DNA of 64,000 nucleotides from Xylanibacter ruminicola Ga6B6 (GTDB lineage: Bacteria; Bacteroidota; Bacteroidia; Bacteroidales; Bacteroidaceae): contig NZ_JHXD01000006.1 in NCBI RefSeq assembly GCF_000687715.1, positions 79,600-143,599 on the forward strand, in the 5' to 3' direction. The notes beneath the pieces were generated by a model. The model saw only the letters and a list, made by a program, of their open reading frames with translations. It ran no database searches and was not told the origin of the DNA. The position numbers were made by a program, and so were the translations under genes. Positions within the stretch are counted from its first letter, which is position 1. Every line of letters begins with the position of its first letter. Shown here one piece after another: positions 1 through 8,101 of this stretch.

Positions 1-961
1 TCTTGATAGCCTCCTGCAGGATGTTGATACCCTCGGTGTAAGGCAAGCGAACGAAGGTCTCCTTGAGTACACCCTCCAGGCGCTCGATCAGAGTCTTGTC
101 GATCATCTTGTTCAGGAACTCGAGGTCGTCCTTACAGTTGTCGAGAGCCCAACGTACGCAGTACTTGATGAAGTCCTCTTCAAGGTCCATCAGCTCTTCC
201 TGATCCAAGAAAGCAACCTCAGGCTCAACCATCCAGAACTCAGCCAGGTGGCGAGGTGTGTTACTGTTCTCTGCACGGAAAGTAGGACCGAAGGTGTAGA
301 TTGAACCCAGTGCGGTAGCACCCAGCTCACCCTCCAGCTGACCAGATACGGTCAGCGAAGTCTGCTCACCGAAGAAATCATCGTCGTAGATAATCTTGCC
401 GTTCTCGTCCTTCTTCAGGTCGTACAGGTTCTTGGTAGTTACCTGGAACATGTTACCTGCACCCTCACAGTCACTGGCAGTAATCAGTGGGGTGTGGAAG
501 TAGAAGAATCCATGCTCGTGGAAGTAGGTGTGGATAGCCATCGCCATGTTGTGGCGGATACGCATCACAGCTCCAAAAGTGTTGGTACGCAGACGCATGT
601 GGGCGTTCTTACGCATTACCTCGAAGCTCTGGCCCTTCTTCTGCATGGGGTAGTCGTTGCCGCACAGACCGTAAACCTCAAGCTTGGTAGCCTGGATTTC
701 GCTGCTCTGACCGGCACCCTGACTCTCAACCAGTGTACCCTCGGCGCTGATGCAGGCACCAGTGGTGATATCCTTCAATACCTGCTCGTCGAACTTAGTA
801 GGATCAACAACAATCTGCACATTCTTGATGGTAGAACCGTCGTTGAGGGCAATGAAGTCTACTGCTTTAGAGCTGCGGTGCGTGCGCACCCAACCCTTTA
901 CGCAAACCTCCTTGCCATATTCAGTGCTCTTCAGCACATCAATAATCTTTGTTCTTTTCAT
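1..961 (-). CDS. asnS: asparaginyl-tRNA synthetase, N-terminal 320 residues (runs off left edge)
   Basis: Class II aminoacyl-tRNA synthetase that charges tRNA-Asn in the cytosol. Reading leftward from ATG at 961 gives [10 protein letters not shown], then an OB-fold anticodon-binding region ([11 protein letters not shown], residues about 18-110). The catalytic domain follows, with the motif-2 segment FRAE...[15 protein letters not shown], which is the form typical of AsnRS rather than AspRS. The frame stays open to base 1, so the C-terminal part, including motif 3, lies outside the window. The gene follows rluB after about 47 nt and is probably cotranscribed with purB and rluB. A short direct repeat (ATCTAGCAAAT twice) lies just upstream of the start. 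No Shine-Dalgarno sequence is visible. Identification is confident; the 3' end is unseen. Confidence 0.95.
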   Translation of the reverse strand, partial: MKRTKIIDVLKSTEYGKEVCVKGWVRTHRSSKAVDFIALNDGSTIKNVQIVVDPTKFDEQVLKDITTGACISAEGTLVESQGAGQSSEIQATKLEVYGLCGNDYPMQKKGQSFEVMRKNAHMRLRTNTFGAVMRIRHNMAMAIHTYFHEHGFFYFHTPLITASDCEGAGNMFQVTTKNLYDLKKDENGKIIYDDDFFGEQTSLTVSGQLEGELGATALGSIYTFGPTFRAENSNTPRHLAEFWMVEPEVAFLDQEELMDLEEDFIKYCVRWALDNCKDDLEFLNKMIDKTLIERLEGVLKETFVRLPYTEGINILQEAIK

Positions 962-968
962 CTTTTTG

Positions 969-1008
969 TATTTGCTAGATATTCTAGATTTGCTAGATTT
1001 ACTAGATA
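969..1008 (-). repeat. short CTAGA-rich repeats before asnS
   Basis: The 47 nt between the rluB stop and the asnS start consist largely of copies of CTAGATnTT / CTAGATTTG. On the minus strand ATCTAGCAAAT occurs twice, 18 nt apart. I see no hairpin terminator or TAnnTTTG box here, which fits read-through from rluB into asnS. Confidence 0.5.
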
Positions 1009-2358
1009 TTACTCGTAAGCTCCCATACGCAGGCGGTCAACCTCCTCCTCGGTCAGGTAGCGCCAGTCGCCACGCTTCAGGTTCTTCTTGGTCAGTCCAG
1101 CGAACTGTACGCGGTCGAGCTTCTGAACACGGTAGCCCAGGCTCTCGAAGATACGGCGAACGATACGGTTCTTACCTGAGTGAATCTCGATGCCAACCTG
1201 CTTCTTGTCGGTAGGATGTGCATACTGAACGTCGTCGGCCTTGATCTCGCCATCCTCAAGCTGGATGCCCTCGGCAATCTGTGCCAGATCGTGAGCGGTA
1301 ACGTTCTTATCGAGGTATACGTGATAAATCTTCTTCTTCAAGTACTTAGGATGTGTAAGCTTCGAAGCCAGATCGCCATCGTTGGTGAGCAGCAGCACAC
1401 CGGTAGTGTTGCGGTCGAGACGACCTACGGGGTAGATGCGCTCAGGACAAGCGTTCTTAACGAGGTCCATAACAGTCTTACGCTGCTGAGGATCATCGCT
1501 GGTAGTAACGTAGTCCTTTGGCTTGTTGAGCAGTACGTAAACCTTCTTCTCGATGTTTACGGGCTGATCGTGGAACTTAACAACATCAGTACGCAGAATC
1601 TTTGTTCCCAGCTCGGTTACAATCTCGCCGTTAACCGATACTACACCTGCCTGGATGAACTCATCGGCCTCGCGACGGCTGCAAACACCAGCATTAGCCA
1701 GGAACTTGTTCAAACGCAGTGGCTCGTTTGGATCGTAGTTAATCTCCTTGTACTCGATGCGCTTCTTCATTGAGTACTTTGCATTTGGATCGTAGTCGGC
1801 TGTGCGCTGACGTGGACCCTTCTTGTAAGGAGCTGCTCCGTAAGGCTTGCCATAGCCACCCTGCTGAGGACGACCGTAGCCACCCTGCTGAGGACGACCG
1901 TAGCCACCCTGCTGAGGACGACCGTAACCACCCTGCTGAGGACGACCGTAGCCACCCTGCTGAGGACGCTGGCCATAACCGCCACCCTGTGGACGCTGAC
2001 CGTAGCCACCCTGCTGGGGACGACCGTAACCGCCCTGCTGAGGACGACCGTAGCCACCCTGTGGGCGCTGGCCATAACCACCCTGACGCTGCTGACCGTA
2101 GCCACCATCGTTATTGTAGTTGTTACGTGGGCGATAGCCTCCCTGAGGACGCTGAGGTGCATTGCTCTGCAAACCTGCGCCGAATCCCTCTGGGCGGAAC
2201 TCGCCTTCGTCGTTGTTATTGCGATAGCTGGGACGCTCATATACTGGGCGTGCAGCGGTATGAATGCGTGGACGTGGTGAACGACCTGGACGATACTCCT
2301 TCTGATATCCGTCCTGTGCAGTCTCTTCCTGTTTTTTCTCGTTGTTTTCGAAATCCAT
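1009..2358 (-). CDS. RluB-family 23S rRNA pseudouridine synthase with long Gly/Tyr/Gln/Arg-rich N-terminal extension
   Basis: Isomerises a uridine of 23S rRNA to pseudouridine (RluB/RsuA family). An S4 RNA-binding domain lies at about residues 213-260 ([20 protein letters not shown]). The catalytic domain spans about 275-440 and has the family motif GRLDRNTTG, with the catalytic Asp at residue 315. Ordinary family members are about 240-300 residues. This one has 449 because of a 210-residue N-terminal extension. That extension begins acidic/basic and then carries about ten [12 protein letters not shown] repeats (residues 85-172), ending in a basic stretch before the S4 domain. Such RGG/GY-rich tails are known in Bacteroidota RluB-like proteins; the role here (RNA binding or condensation) is inference. 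It lies 54 nt downstream of purB. Confidence 0.9.
   Translation of the reverse strand: MDFENNEKKQEETAQDGYQKEYRPGRSPRPRIHTAARPVYERPSYRNNNDEGEFRPEGFGAGLQSNAPQRPQGGYRPRNNYNNDGGYGQQRQGGYGQRPQGGYGRPQQGGYGRPQQGGYGQRPQGGGYGQRPQQGGYGRPQQGGYGRPQQGGYGRPQQGGYGRPQQGGYGKPYGAAPYKKGPRQRTADYDPNAKYSMKKRIEYKEINYDPNEPLRLNKFLANAGVCSRREADEFIQAGVVSVNGEIVTELGTKILRTDVVKFHDQPVNIEKKVYVLLNKPKDYVTTSDDPQQRKTVMDLVKNACPERIYPVGRLDRNTTGVLLLTNDGDLASKLTHPKYLKKKIYHVYLDKNVTAHDLAQIAEGIQLEDGEIKADDVQYAHPTDKKQVGIEIHSGKNRIVRRIFESLGYRVQKLDRVQFAGLTKKNLKRGDWRYLTEEEVDRLRMGAYE
1843..2106 (-). repeat. in-frame 24-bp minisatellite in rluB
   Basis: A tandem array of a 24-bp unit encodes GGYGRPQQ, with variants GGYGQRPQ (24 bp) and [10 protein letters not shown]. 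Several adjacent units are identical at the nucleotide level, so the tract can expand or contract by slippage or recombination without shifting frame. The array also keeps other frames open, producing long false ORFs on both strands. Confidence 0.9.
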
Positions 2359-2412
2359 GACTTGTTATTCTTTAAAAATGTTACTAATGTCTATAAAATA
2401 AATAATGTGTAA

Positions 2413-3759
2413 TTAAATGCCTGTATAGGTTGATGGGGTGATGGCACGAAGTTCTTCTTTTACATCCTCACTCACCTCGAGTGTTTCAATGAAATTCTTG
2501 ATCTTTTCGCCAGTCAGCTTCTCGTTGGTACGAGTCAGTGCCTTCAGTGTCTCGTATGGGTTGGGGTAGGCCTCACGACGCAGAATAGTCTGGATAGCCT
2601 CGGCTACTACAGCCCATGTGTTGTCGAGATCCTCCTGCAGCTTCTCCTCGTTCAGGATGAGCTTGCGCAAACCCTTCAGTGTGCTCTGGAAAGCAATCAC
2701 GGCATGACCCATAGGTACACCTACGTTACGCAGAACGGTAGAGTCGGTCAGGTCGCGCTGCAAACGGCTTACGGGCAGCTTGGCTGCCAGGAACTGTAAA
2801 ATGGCGTTGGCGATACCAAGGTTACCCTCAGAGTTCTCGTAGTCGATGGGGTTCACCTTATGTGGCATAGCACTCGAACCAACCTCGCCTTTCTTGATCT
2901 TCTGCTTGAAGTAGTCCATAGAGATGTACATCCAGAAGTCGCGATCCAAGTCGATAACGATGGTGTTGATACGACGCATAGCATCGAAGATAGCACCCAG
3001 CCAGTCGTAGTTCGAAATCTGAGTGGTGTACTGCTCGCGCTCCAATCCTAACTTCTCGCTTACGAATGTGTTACCAAACTCACGCCAGTCGTACTGTGGA
3101 TAAGCCACGTGGTGAGCATTGTAGTTACCGGTAGCACCACCAAACTTAGCGGTGATTGGGGTAGCCTTCAGGCCGCGCAGCTGCTCTTCCAGACGGTACA
3201 CGTAAACCATCACCTCCTTGCCCAAGCGGGTAGGCGATGCAGGCTGTCCGTGGGTCTTGGCCAGCATAGGGATGTTCTTCCACTGCTCGGCATAATCGTG
3301 CAGCTGCTCAATCAGCTCCTCGACCATAGGATAGTAAACCTGCTCCAGAGCCTCCTTGATAGAAAGGGGAACGCTGGTGTTGTTAATGTCCTGCGATGTG
3401 AGGCCGAAGTGGATAAACTCCTTGTAGCTCTCGAAACCGCCCATGGCGTCGAGCTGCTCCTTGATAAAGTACTCTACGGCTTTTACGTCGTGGTTAGTAA
3501 TCGACTCAATGTCTTTCACACGCTGTGCATTAGCGGGTGTGAAATTACGGTAGATGTCACGAAGTTGATCGAATGTTGAGTGGTTGATACCCTGAAGTTG
3601 AGGTAATGGCAATTCACACAAGGCAATAAAATACTCAATTTCAACGCGTACCCTGTAACGTATCAAGGCATACTCTGAAAAGTATTCTGCCAATGGCTCG
3701 GTCTTACTTCTGTAACGGCCATCAATAGGCGAGATGGCTGTCAATAAACTTAAATCCAT
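2413..3759 (-). CDS. purB: adenylosuccinate lyase
   Basis: Catalyses two purine-biosynthesis steps: SAICAR to AICAR plus fumarate, and adenylosuccinate to AMP plus fumarate. It has 448 residues, the usual length for the homotetrameric fumarase/aspartase superfamily. The signature loop SSAMPHKVNPIDYENSEG is at about residues 295-312. The conserved KTHGQPASPT segment carries the likely general-acid His170, and TSQDINNT is near 121. The start MDLSLLTAISPIDGRY matches the family N-terminus. No good promoter was found directly upstream; the tRNA-Val gene and its terminator lie 67-182 nt upstream. It is the probable head of a purB-rluB-asnS transcription unit. Confidence 0.97.
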   Translation of the reverse strand: MDLSLLTAISPIDGRYRSKTEPLAEYFSEYALIRYRVRVEIEYFIALCELPLPQLQGINHSTFDQLRDIYRNFTPANAQRVKDIESITNHDVKAVEYFIKEQLDAMGGFESYKEFIHFGLTSQDINNTSVPLSIKEALEQVYYPMVEELIEQLHDYAEQWKNIPMLAKTHGQPASPTRLGKEVMVYVYRLEEQLRGLKATPITAKFGGATGNYNAHHVAYPQYDWREFGNTFVSEKLGLEREQYTTQISNYDWLGAIFDAMRRINTIVIDLDRDFWMYISMDYFKQKIKKGEVGSSAMPHKVNPIDYENSEGNLGIANAILQFLAAKLPVSRLQRDLTDSTVLRNVGVPMGHAVIAFQSTLKGLRKLILNEEKLQEDLDNTWAVVAEAIQTILRREAYPNPYETLKALTRTNEKLTGEKIKNFIETLEVSEDVKEELRAITPSTYTGI

Positions 3760-3825
3760 GTTTTAAATTAATTCCTGTAATTATCGATAATTTCTAAACG
3801 TTCAATATCCTTCTTTAACCCAAAA

Positions 3826-3846
3826 CCGCAACCTCATCGGCTGCGG
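3826..3846 (-). terminator. terminator of tRNA-Val
   Basis: On the minus strand an 8-bp stem (CCGCAGCC / GGTTGCGG, one G-T pair) with the 5-nt loop GATGA is followed by TTTT. It lies 21 nt past the tRNA 3' end. Confidence 0.7.
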
Positions 3847-3866
3847 AAAGCGGATTTTTTGTGTTG

Positions 3867-3941
3867 TGGGCGTTGACGGATTCGAACCGCCGACCCTCTG
3901 CTTGTAAGGCAGATGCTCTAAACCAGCTGAGCTAAACGCCC
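3867..3941 (-). tRNA. tRNA-Val (anticodon TAC)
   Basis: The minus strand folds into a complete cloverleaf of 75 nt. The acceptor stem is GGGCGTT/AACGCCC. The D arm contains AGCTCAGCTGGTTTAGAGC. The anticodon stem TCTGC/GCAGA closes the loop CTTACAA, giving anticodon TAC. The T arm has GGTTCGAATCC. The discriminator is A, and CCA is not encoded (ACAA follows), so CCA must be added enzymatically. It has its own promoter at 3993-4023 and terminator at 3826-3846. Confidence 0.96.
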
Positions 3942-3992
3942 TTCTTCGACAAGCGAAGCGACCTGAAGTCGTATGTTTCTTGTTTGCGGGTG

Positions 3993-4023
3993 CAAAGGTA
4001 CAAAGAAAAATTGAAACTGCAAA
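3993..4023 (-). promoter_or_regulatory. promoter of tRNA-Val
   Basis: On the minus strand TTTG (4020-4023), a 19-nt spacer and TACCTTTG (3993-4000) match the Bacteroidota -33/-7 consensus. The box lies about 50 nt before the mature tRNA 5' end; the leader contains a small hairpin (CTTCG...CGAAG). Confidence 0.8.
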
Positions 4024-4058
4024 ATTTTCAGGCGAAAATCTTGCAGTTTCTTGTAAAT

Positions 4059-4484
4059 TTATAGCTGATAGAGGTCGTTTGCGGCCATCAACTCCACTTT
4101 TTTGTCTGAAAGAATCTTCTCGCAGGCATCCAAATCGGTGGGGCGGATTACCACTGTGGCCACATCGCCATTAGCAAACGAATACATATACTCGATGAAA
4201 ACACCGTTCTGTGAGAGGTGCTTCAGTACGATGGCAAGCGAACCGCTGGTGTTGGGGCATACAAATCCGATCACATCAGTAATCTTCACGGCAAAGTGTG
4301 CCTCTTTCAGAACCTGATAGGCTTTGTCGGGATCGGAAACGATGCAGCGCAGAATACCAAAGTCGCTGTTATCGGCAATACTCATGGCCGAAAGGTTGAT
4401 GCCTGCTGCACCAAGCACCTCGGTCACCTCAGTCAGACGGCCTGACTTGTTCTCAAGGAAAATTGATAGTTGCTTAGTCTTCAT
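4059..4484 (-). CDS. tandem ACT-domain protein (amino-acid sensing)
   Basis: A small 141-residue cytosolic protein made of two ACT domains (about residues 4-66 and 71-135). The first begins KQLSIFLENKSGRLTEVTEVL, with the Gly-Arg-Leu turn typical of ligand-binding ACT folds. It has no catalytic domain. It lies 15 nt downstream of a phenylacetate-CoA-ligase-like gene and is surely cotranscribed. The same pairing is common in Bacteroidota and in anaerobes that handle aryl-acids through indolepyruvate oxidoreductases. It may bind an aromatic or branched-chain amino acid and modulate the ligase, but that is inference. Confidence 0.85.
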   Translation of the reverse strand: MKTKQLSIFLENKSGRLTEVTEVLGAAGINLSAMSIADNSDFGILRCIVSDPDKAYQVLKEAHFAVKITDVIGFVCPNTSGSLAIVLKHLSQNGVFIEYMYSFANGDVATVVIRPTDLDACEKILSDKKVELMAANDLYQL

Positions 4485-4499
4485 AATCGATTGTATTTT

Positions 4500-5798
4500 T
4501 TAGATGTTACGTTTGTCAATCACACGCTTGGCTTTACCCTCTGAGCGTTCAATGCCCTTTGGCTCAACCAGCTTAACCTTGAAGCCCAGTCCGATGACGC
4601 TACGCAGCTCGCCTTCCAGTTTCTTCTGCAGACCAACCATTGTGGCCATATCGTCGGTAAAGTACTCCTCCTTCACCTCAACCTTCAGTTCTGAGGTGTC
4701 GGTATTGTTCACACGGTCGACGGTGAGCAGGAAGTGAGGCTCGTACTCGGGCAACTTCAGGATTACATCCTCAATCTGCGATGGGAATACGTTCACACCA
4801 CGGATAATCAGCATGTCGTCGCAACGGCCCAGGATGCGATCCATGCGTACCAAGGTACGTCCGCACTTACACTTGTCGTAGTGCAGGGCTGTCAGGTCGT
4901 GGGTGCGATAGCGGAGCAGGGGCATACCCTCCTTGGTAAGGTGGGTAAAGGTTAACTCACCGAACTGACCTTCTGGTAGGGGCTCACCAGTCTTTGGGTC
5001 CAGAATCTCTGGATAGAACAAGTCTTCGTTCAGGTGGGTGCCGCACTGGTGCTCGCACTCGTAGCCTACGCCAGGACCGGCAATCTCGCTCAGTCCGTAG
5101 ATATCGTAAGCCTTAATACCCAGACTCTCTTCCAGTTTCTTGCGCATCTTCTCGGTCCAAGGCTCTGCGCCAAACACGCCTACCTTCAACTTGAACTCAT
5201 CGCGGCTCCAAGGGCACTCTTTCATGGCCTCGCCCAGGAACATGGCGTAGCTGGGGGTACAGCAAAGAATGGTGGTTCCAAAGTCGTGCATCAGGGTCAT
5301 CTGCTTCTGGGTGTTACCTGAAGAGATGGGAATTACCGATGCGCCGATGTTGGTGGCTCCGTCGTGGGCGCCAAGACCTCCGGTAAACAGGCCGTAGCCG
5401 TAAGCCACCTGAAAGATATCGTCCTTACCTGCACCATAGGCTGTAAAGGCGCGACTGATGGCTTCGCTCCACATAGCAAGGTCTTTGCGGGTGTAAAGTA
5501 CTACAACTGGTTTGCCGGTGGTTCCCGATGAGGCGTGGATTCTGACAATCTGACTCATGGGTACGGCAGCCAGTCCAAAGGGATAGTTGTCGCGGAGGTC
5601 GAGCTTATTAGTAAAAGGCAGCTTGGTAATGTCGTCGATACTCTTGATATCGCCCGGTTCCAACCCCATCTCCTGAAACTTCTTACGGTAGAAGGGGGTG
5701 TTGTAATATACATACTCTGCCATTTTTACTAGGCGTTGACTCTGGATTTCGCGAAGCTGTTCGCGATCCATGCACTCCATTGTTTCATTCCAAATCAT
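4500..5798 (-). CDS. phenylacetate-CoA ligase family AMP-forming enzyme
   Basis: An ANL-superfamily acyl/aryl-CoA ligase of the PaaK type, 432 residues (usual about 430-440). It activates an aryl-acid with ATP to the adenylate, then to the CoA thioester. The P-loop HASSGTTGKP is at residues 88-97. The hinge/A8 region is GRCDDMLIIRGVNVFPSQIEDVIL near 330-355, and the C-terminus is rich in Lys. A Cys/His-containing stretch near residues 245-256 (YECEHQCG) and CKCGR near 313 resemble the structural zinc region of PaaK-like proteins. It is followed by an ACT-domain gene in the same operon. True substrate (phenylacetate or indoleacetate) is not decided by the sequence; no ring-epoxidation genes are nearby, and an anaerobic role is likelier. 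Confidence 0.9.
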   Translation of the reverse strand: MIWNETMECMDREQLREIQSQRLVKMAEYVYYNTPFYRKKFQEMGLEPGDIKSIDDITKLPFTNKLDLRDNYPFGLAAVPMSQIVRIHASSGTTGKPVVVLYTRKDLAMWSEAISRAFTAYGAGKDDIFQVAYGYGLFTGGLGAHDGATNIGASVIPISSGNTQKQMTLMHDFGTTILCCTPSYAMFLGEAMKECPWSRDEFKLKVGVFGAEPWTEKMRKKLEESLGIKAYDIYGLSEIAGPGVGYECEHQCGTHLNEDLFYPEILDPKTGEPLPEGQFGELTFTHLTKEGMPLLRYRTHDLTALHYDKCKCGRTLVRMDRILGRCDDMLIIRGVNVFPSQIEDVILKLPEYEPHFLLTVDRVNNTDTSELKVEVKEEYFTDDMATMVGLQKKLEGELRSVIGLGFKVKLVEPKGIERSEGKAKRVIDKRNI

Positions 5799-5837
5799 GT
5801 CTGTTTCTTGTCGTTGATTATATGTACTTTACGGGCA

Positions 5838-5869
5838 CAAAGTTAAGGTATTTTTTTGAATCAACCAAG
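5838..5869 (-). promoter_or_regulatory. promoter of the ligase/ACT operon
   Basis: On the minus strand CTTG (5866-5869), a 20-nt spacer and TAACTTTG (5838-5845) fit the Bacteroidota consensus, about 40 nt before the ATG at 5798. Confidence 0.6.
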
Positions 5870-5905
5870 AAAGTGCCGTCAAAAGTGTATATTTTATTTA
5901 TTTGG

Positions 5906-5937
5906 TTTGGAACTTTCGTATATTTATCGTATTTTTG
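5906..5937 (+). promoter_or_regulatory. promoter of the metallo-beta-lactamase-fold gene
   Basis: TTTG (5906-5909), a 20-nt spacer and TATTTTTG (5930-5937) give an exact match to the TTTG/TAnnTTTG consensus, 27 nt before the ATG at 5965. It is divergent from the ligase promoter. Confidence 0.8.
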
Positions 5938-5964
5938 CGCCAGTTCTATATATATTAATAAGGT

Positions 5965-6699
5965 ATGAAGAAACTAGTTTTATTACTATTGGCCTTTTTA
6001 GGTCTCAACACAGCCTGTGGCCAGCCCCCTTACGAGGTAGATGAGTTTACCACCGCGAGTGGCAAAACCGTTAAGTTTCATGCGCTGATGCACTCGTGTA
6101 TCCGTATCCAGTACGATGGCAAGGAGATTCAGATTGATCCTGTGTCGAAGTTGGGCAATCGTTCTATCAACTATGCAGCCATGCCTAAGGCCGATTACAT
6201 CTTTGTAACCCACGAGCATGCCGACCATTACGATGCAGCTGCTCTTAAAACACTTTCTGCAGAAAAAACGCAGTTGGTGCTGAATAAGCGCTGTGCCGAT
6301 ATGTTTGGTTCTGGTAAGGTGATGGCAAATGGCGATAAACTGCAGTTAGCCGATATAAGCGTTGAGGCTGTGCCTGCGTATAATTCTACGGCAGGTCGCG
6401 AGCAGTTCCATCCCAAGGGGCGCGATAATGGTTATATCCTAACTATCGATGGCTTGCGTATCTATATTGCCGGCGATACCGAGGATATCCCGGAGATGGC
6501 GCAGATTAAGGATATCGACATTGCTTTCCTGCCTTGCAACCAGCCTTATACAATGACTCCCGATCAGTTGGTTCGTGCTGCAAAGGTTATCAAGCCCAAG
6601 GTGCTGTTCCCGTATCATTACGGACAAACCGACCTGAGTTCGATACCTGCTCAGCTTGAGGGAACAGGTATCGATGTCCGTATTCGTCATTATGAGTAA
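5965..6699 (+). CDS. metallo-beta-lactamase-fold hydrolase, exported (possible lipoprotein)
   Basis: A 244-residue metal-dependent hydrolase of the UlaG/UPF0173-like branch. The N-terminus is a signal peptide (KKLVLLLLAFLGLN) ending at TAC-18, a loose lipobox, so a lipoprotein is probable but not certain. The zinc-binding motif THEHADHYD is at residues 82-90 (His83, His85, Asp87, His88). Later metal ligands are likely Asp in AGDTEDIPE and His in FPYHYGQTD. It has its own promoter and ends 3 nt before the stop of a convergent gene. The substrate is unknown; family members act on phosphoesters or lactones. Confidence 0.88.
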   Translation: MKKLVLLLLAFLGLNTACGQPPYEVDEFTTASGKTVKFHALMHSCIRIQYDGKEIQIDPVSKLGNRSINYAAMPKADYIFVTHEHADHYDAAALKTLSAEKTQLVLNKRCADMFGSGKVMANGDKLQLADISVEAVPAYNSTAGREQFHPKGRDNGYILTIDGLRIYIAGDTEDIPEMAQIKDIDIAFLPCNQPYTMTPDQLVRAAKVIKPKVLFPYHYGQTDLSSIPAQLEGTGIDVRIRHYE

Positions 6700-6702
6700 G
6701 GA

Positions 6703-7428
6703 CTACTCGTAATCGTCGATTACTGAGTTCATGAAATCCATCATTGGCTTGGCGGCTTTGAACATACGTTCAATTTCGTCGAGCCATTTTTCGCCTTCAT
6801 AAAAGTCGTCTGATACCTGATGCCAGCAACAGTAATCCTTCATGCGCAGGTACTCCACGTAGGGCCAGTCTTTGGGGAATCCTACCGGACATTTCTTCAG
6901 TTTCTCCAGTCCAAAGCCTTGGGGCTGGTCCCAGCTTGATACATCTGTAGGTGTTGAGAAACTGCTGGCTACAGGACTACCGTAGTATTTCTTGAATTCT
7001 TTGTTTTCTACGCATTTCAGCCATTCGGCTGTATTGCCCATCATCTCGTTGCGGCACGATGTGAGTATGTTGGTTGGCAACCAGTAGTTGCCGCATGCCA
7101 CCATGCAATGTCCCGGTTCCAGATGCAGGTAGTAACCGCCATGCAGCGCCTTCTTGCCATGAGCTGCAATATAGCCGCCAAAGTGGTTCTTATAGGGCGA
7201 CTTATCAGGCGAAAAGCGTGTGTCGCGATTAAAACGATACGTGCAATCCTTTACTGTAAGATGTGCAATCGAGGGGTCAAAACTTGCAATTCTGTTAATT
7301 GCCATTTCAATTCCAGCTTCGAAATCAGCCCTTACAGCATCATACTCCGCCTTATGCTCCCAAAACCAATCGCGGTTGTTATTCGCCATCAACTGCTTCA
7401 GATAGCTTAAAATCCGTTTTGTATCCAT
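6703..7428 (-). CDS. DUF2461 family protein
   Basis: A 241-residue conserved protein whose N-terminal half has the DUF2461 hallmarks: NNRDWFWEHKAEYDAVRADFE at the start, then TYRFNRDTRFSPDKSPYKNHFGGYIA near residues 62-88 and GGYYLHLEPG near 97-106. No catalytic motif is established for the family. It has no signal peptide and is probably cytosolic. It is the downstream gene of a two-gene operon with the GNAT gene (11-nt gap). Its stop codon is only 3 nt from the convergent MBL gene and no terminator hairpin separates them. Confidence 0.85.
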   Translation of the reverse strand: MDTKRILSYLKQLMANNNRDWFWEHKAEYDAVRADFEAGIEMAINRIASFDPSIAHLTVKDCTYRFNRDTRFSPDKSPYKNHFGGYIAAHGKKALHGGYYLHLEPGHCMVACGNYWLPTNILTSCRNEMMGNTAEWLKCVENKEFKKYYGSPVASSFSTPTDVSSWDQPQGFGLEKLKKCPVGFPKDWPYVEYLRMKDYCCWHQVSDDFYEGEKWLDEIERMFKAAKPMMDFMNSVIDDYE

Positions 7429-7439
7429 ATTCTATGTTT

Positions 7440-7940
7440 TTATTTTGTTTTCTGATAAGCCAGGCGTTCGTCGCCCGAAAGTAGGTAGATGATGCCGCAG
7501 TAGGTAAAGCCTTGTTTCAGGATGACGTGCTGCATAATCTTGTTATCGCGGTGGGTGTCGATGCGGATATTGTTGTCGTGAGCAAAGCAGAAGTCCATAA
7601 TGCTCTTGAAGATGCCATGTGCATCTGGATAGCTGGCAATACGATGCACTACGTGATAGGGTAGAGTGTCCTCTATCCAGTTGCCCTCGTAGATTTTGGC
7701 GTAAGTTGGCTCGGGACTGGGTAGAAAAGCAAAATAAGCTACGATGGTGCCATCGTCTTCTACCACATGTCCGCCACCCACTTCTATGTCGTGTAGAATC
7801 ACGTCTGTAGACGGGTAGCTATCTGCCCATTGGTGCATGTTGCCCGATTGGCGCATAATCTGCTTGGCTGCAGCTATAACGTTCATAATGTCATCAACCT
7901 GCTGCGGGTTGGCTTTTGTGATGGTTCTATTCATTATCAT
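7440..7940 (-). CDS. GNAT-family N-acetyltransferase
   Basis: A 166-residue single-domain acetyltransferase. The residues IYEGNWIEDTLPYHVVHRIASYPDAHGIFKSIMDFCFAHDNNIRIDTHRDNKIMQHVILKQGFTYCG follow the GNAT layout: a central strand, the acetyl-CoA helix region with G-I-F-K in place of the usual Q/RxxGxG/A, and a C-terminal 'N..M...L...GF' motif that packs against CoA. The substrate is unknown. ATG occurs at 7940 (MIMNRT) and at 7934 (MNRT); neither has a recognisable ribosome binding site. A TAACTTTG box lies about 20 nt upstream. Confidence 0.85.
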   Translation of the reverse strand: MIMNRTITKANPQQVDDIMNVIAAAKQIMRQSGNMHQWADSYPSTDVILHDIEVGGGHVVEDDGTIVAYFAFLPSPEPTYAKIYEGNWIEDTLPYHVVHRIASYPDAHGIFKSIMDFCFAHDNNIRIDTHRDNKIMQHVILKQGFTYCGIIYLLSGDERLAYQKTK

Positions 7941-7959
7941 TATCTTCTATTACCGTCGG

Positions 7960-7967
7960 CAAAGTTA
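7960..7967 (-). promoter_or_regulatory. -7 box before the GNAT/DUF2461 operon
   Basis: TAACTTTG on the minus strand, 19 nt before the ATG at 7940. No clear TTTG was found 19-21 nt further upstream, so the call rests on the -7 element alone. Confidence 0.45.
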
Positions 7968-8036
7968 CAAATTTCTGTCCAAACACACATAAGAAAAACG
8001 ACATAAATGAATGGAAATAGCGTTTTTAAACAAATC

Positions 8037-8060
8037 AGGGCCCGCTTATAAGCGAGCCCT
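8037..8060. terminator. hairpin terminator after the LruC lipoprotein gene
   Basis: A near-perfect 24-nt inverted repeat AGGGCCCGCTT/AAGCGAGCCCT (one G-T pair). It is followed by TTTTTT on the plus side and by a weaker T-rich stretch on the minus side. It lies 42 nt past the stop at 8102. A 14-nt tandem duplication (TTTTCTTGGTATTT) lies between hairpin and stop. Confidence 0.7.
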
Positions 8061-8101
8061 ATGTGTTTTTTCTTGGTATTTTTTCTTGGTATTTGATGTA
8101 A

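Noticed and set aside
1767..2360. Long open frames of 157-196 codons on both strands with [12 protein letters not shown] or [12 protein letters not shown] repeats
   Set aside because: They are by-products of the 24-bp minisatellite in rluB, which lacks stop codons in other frames.
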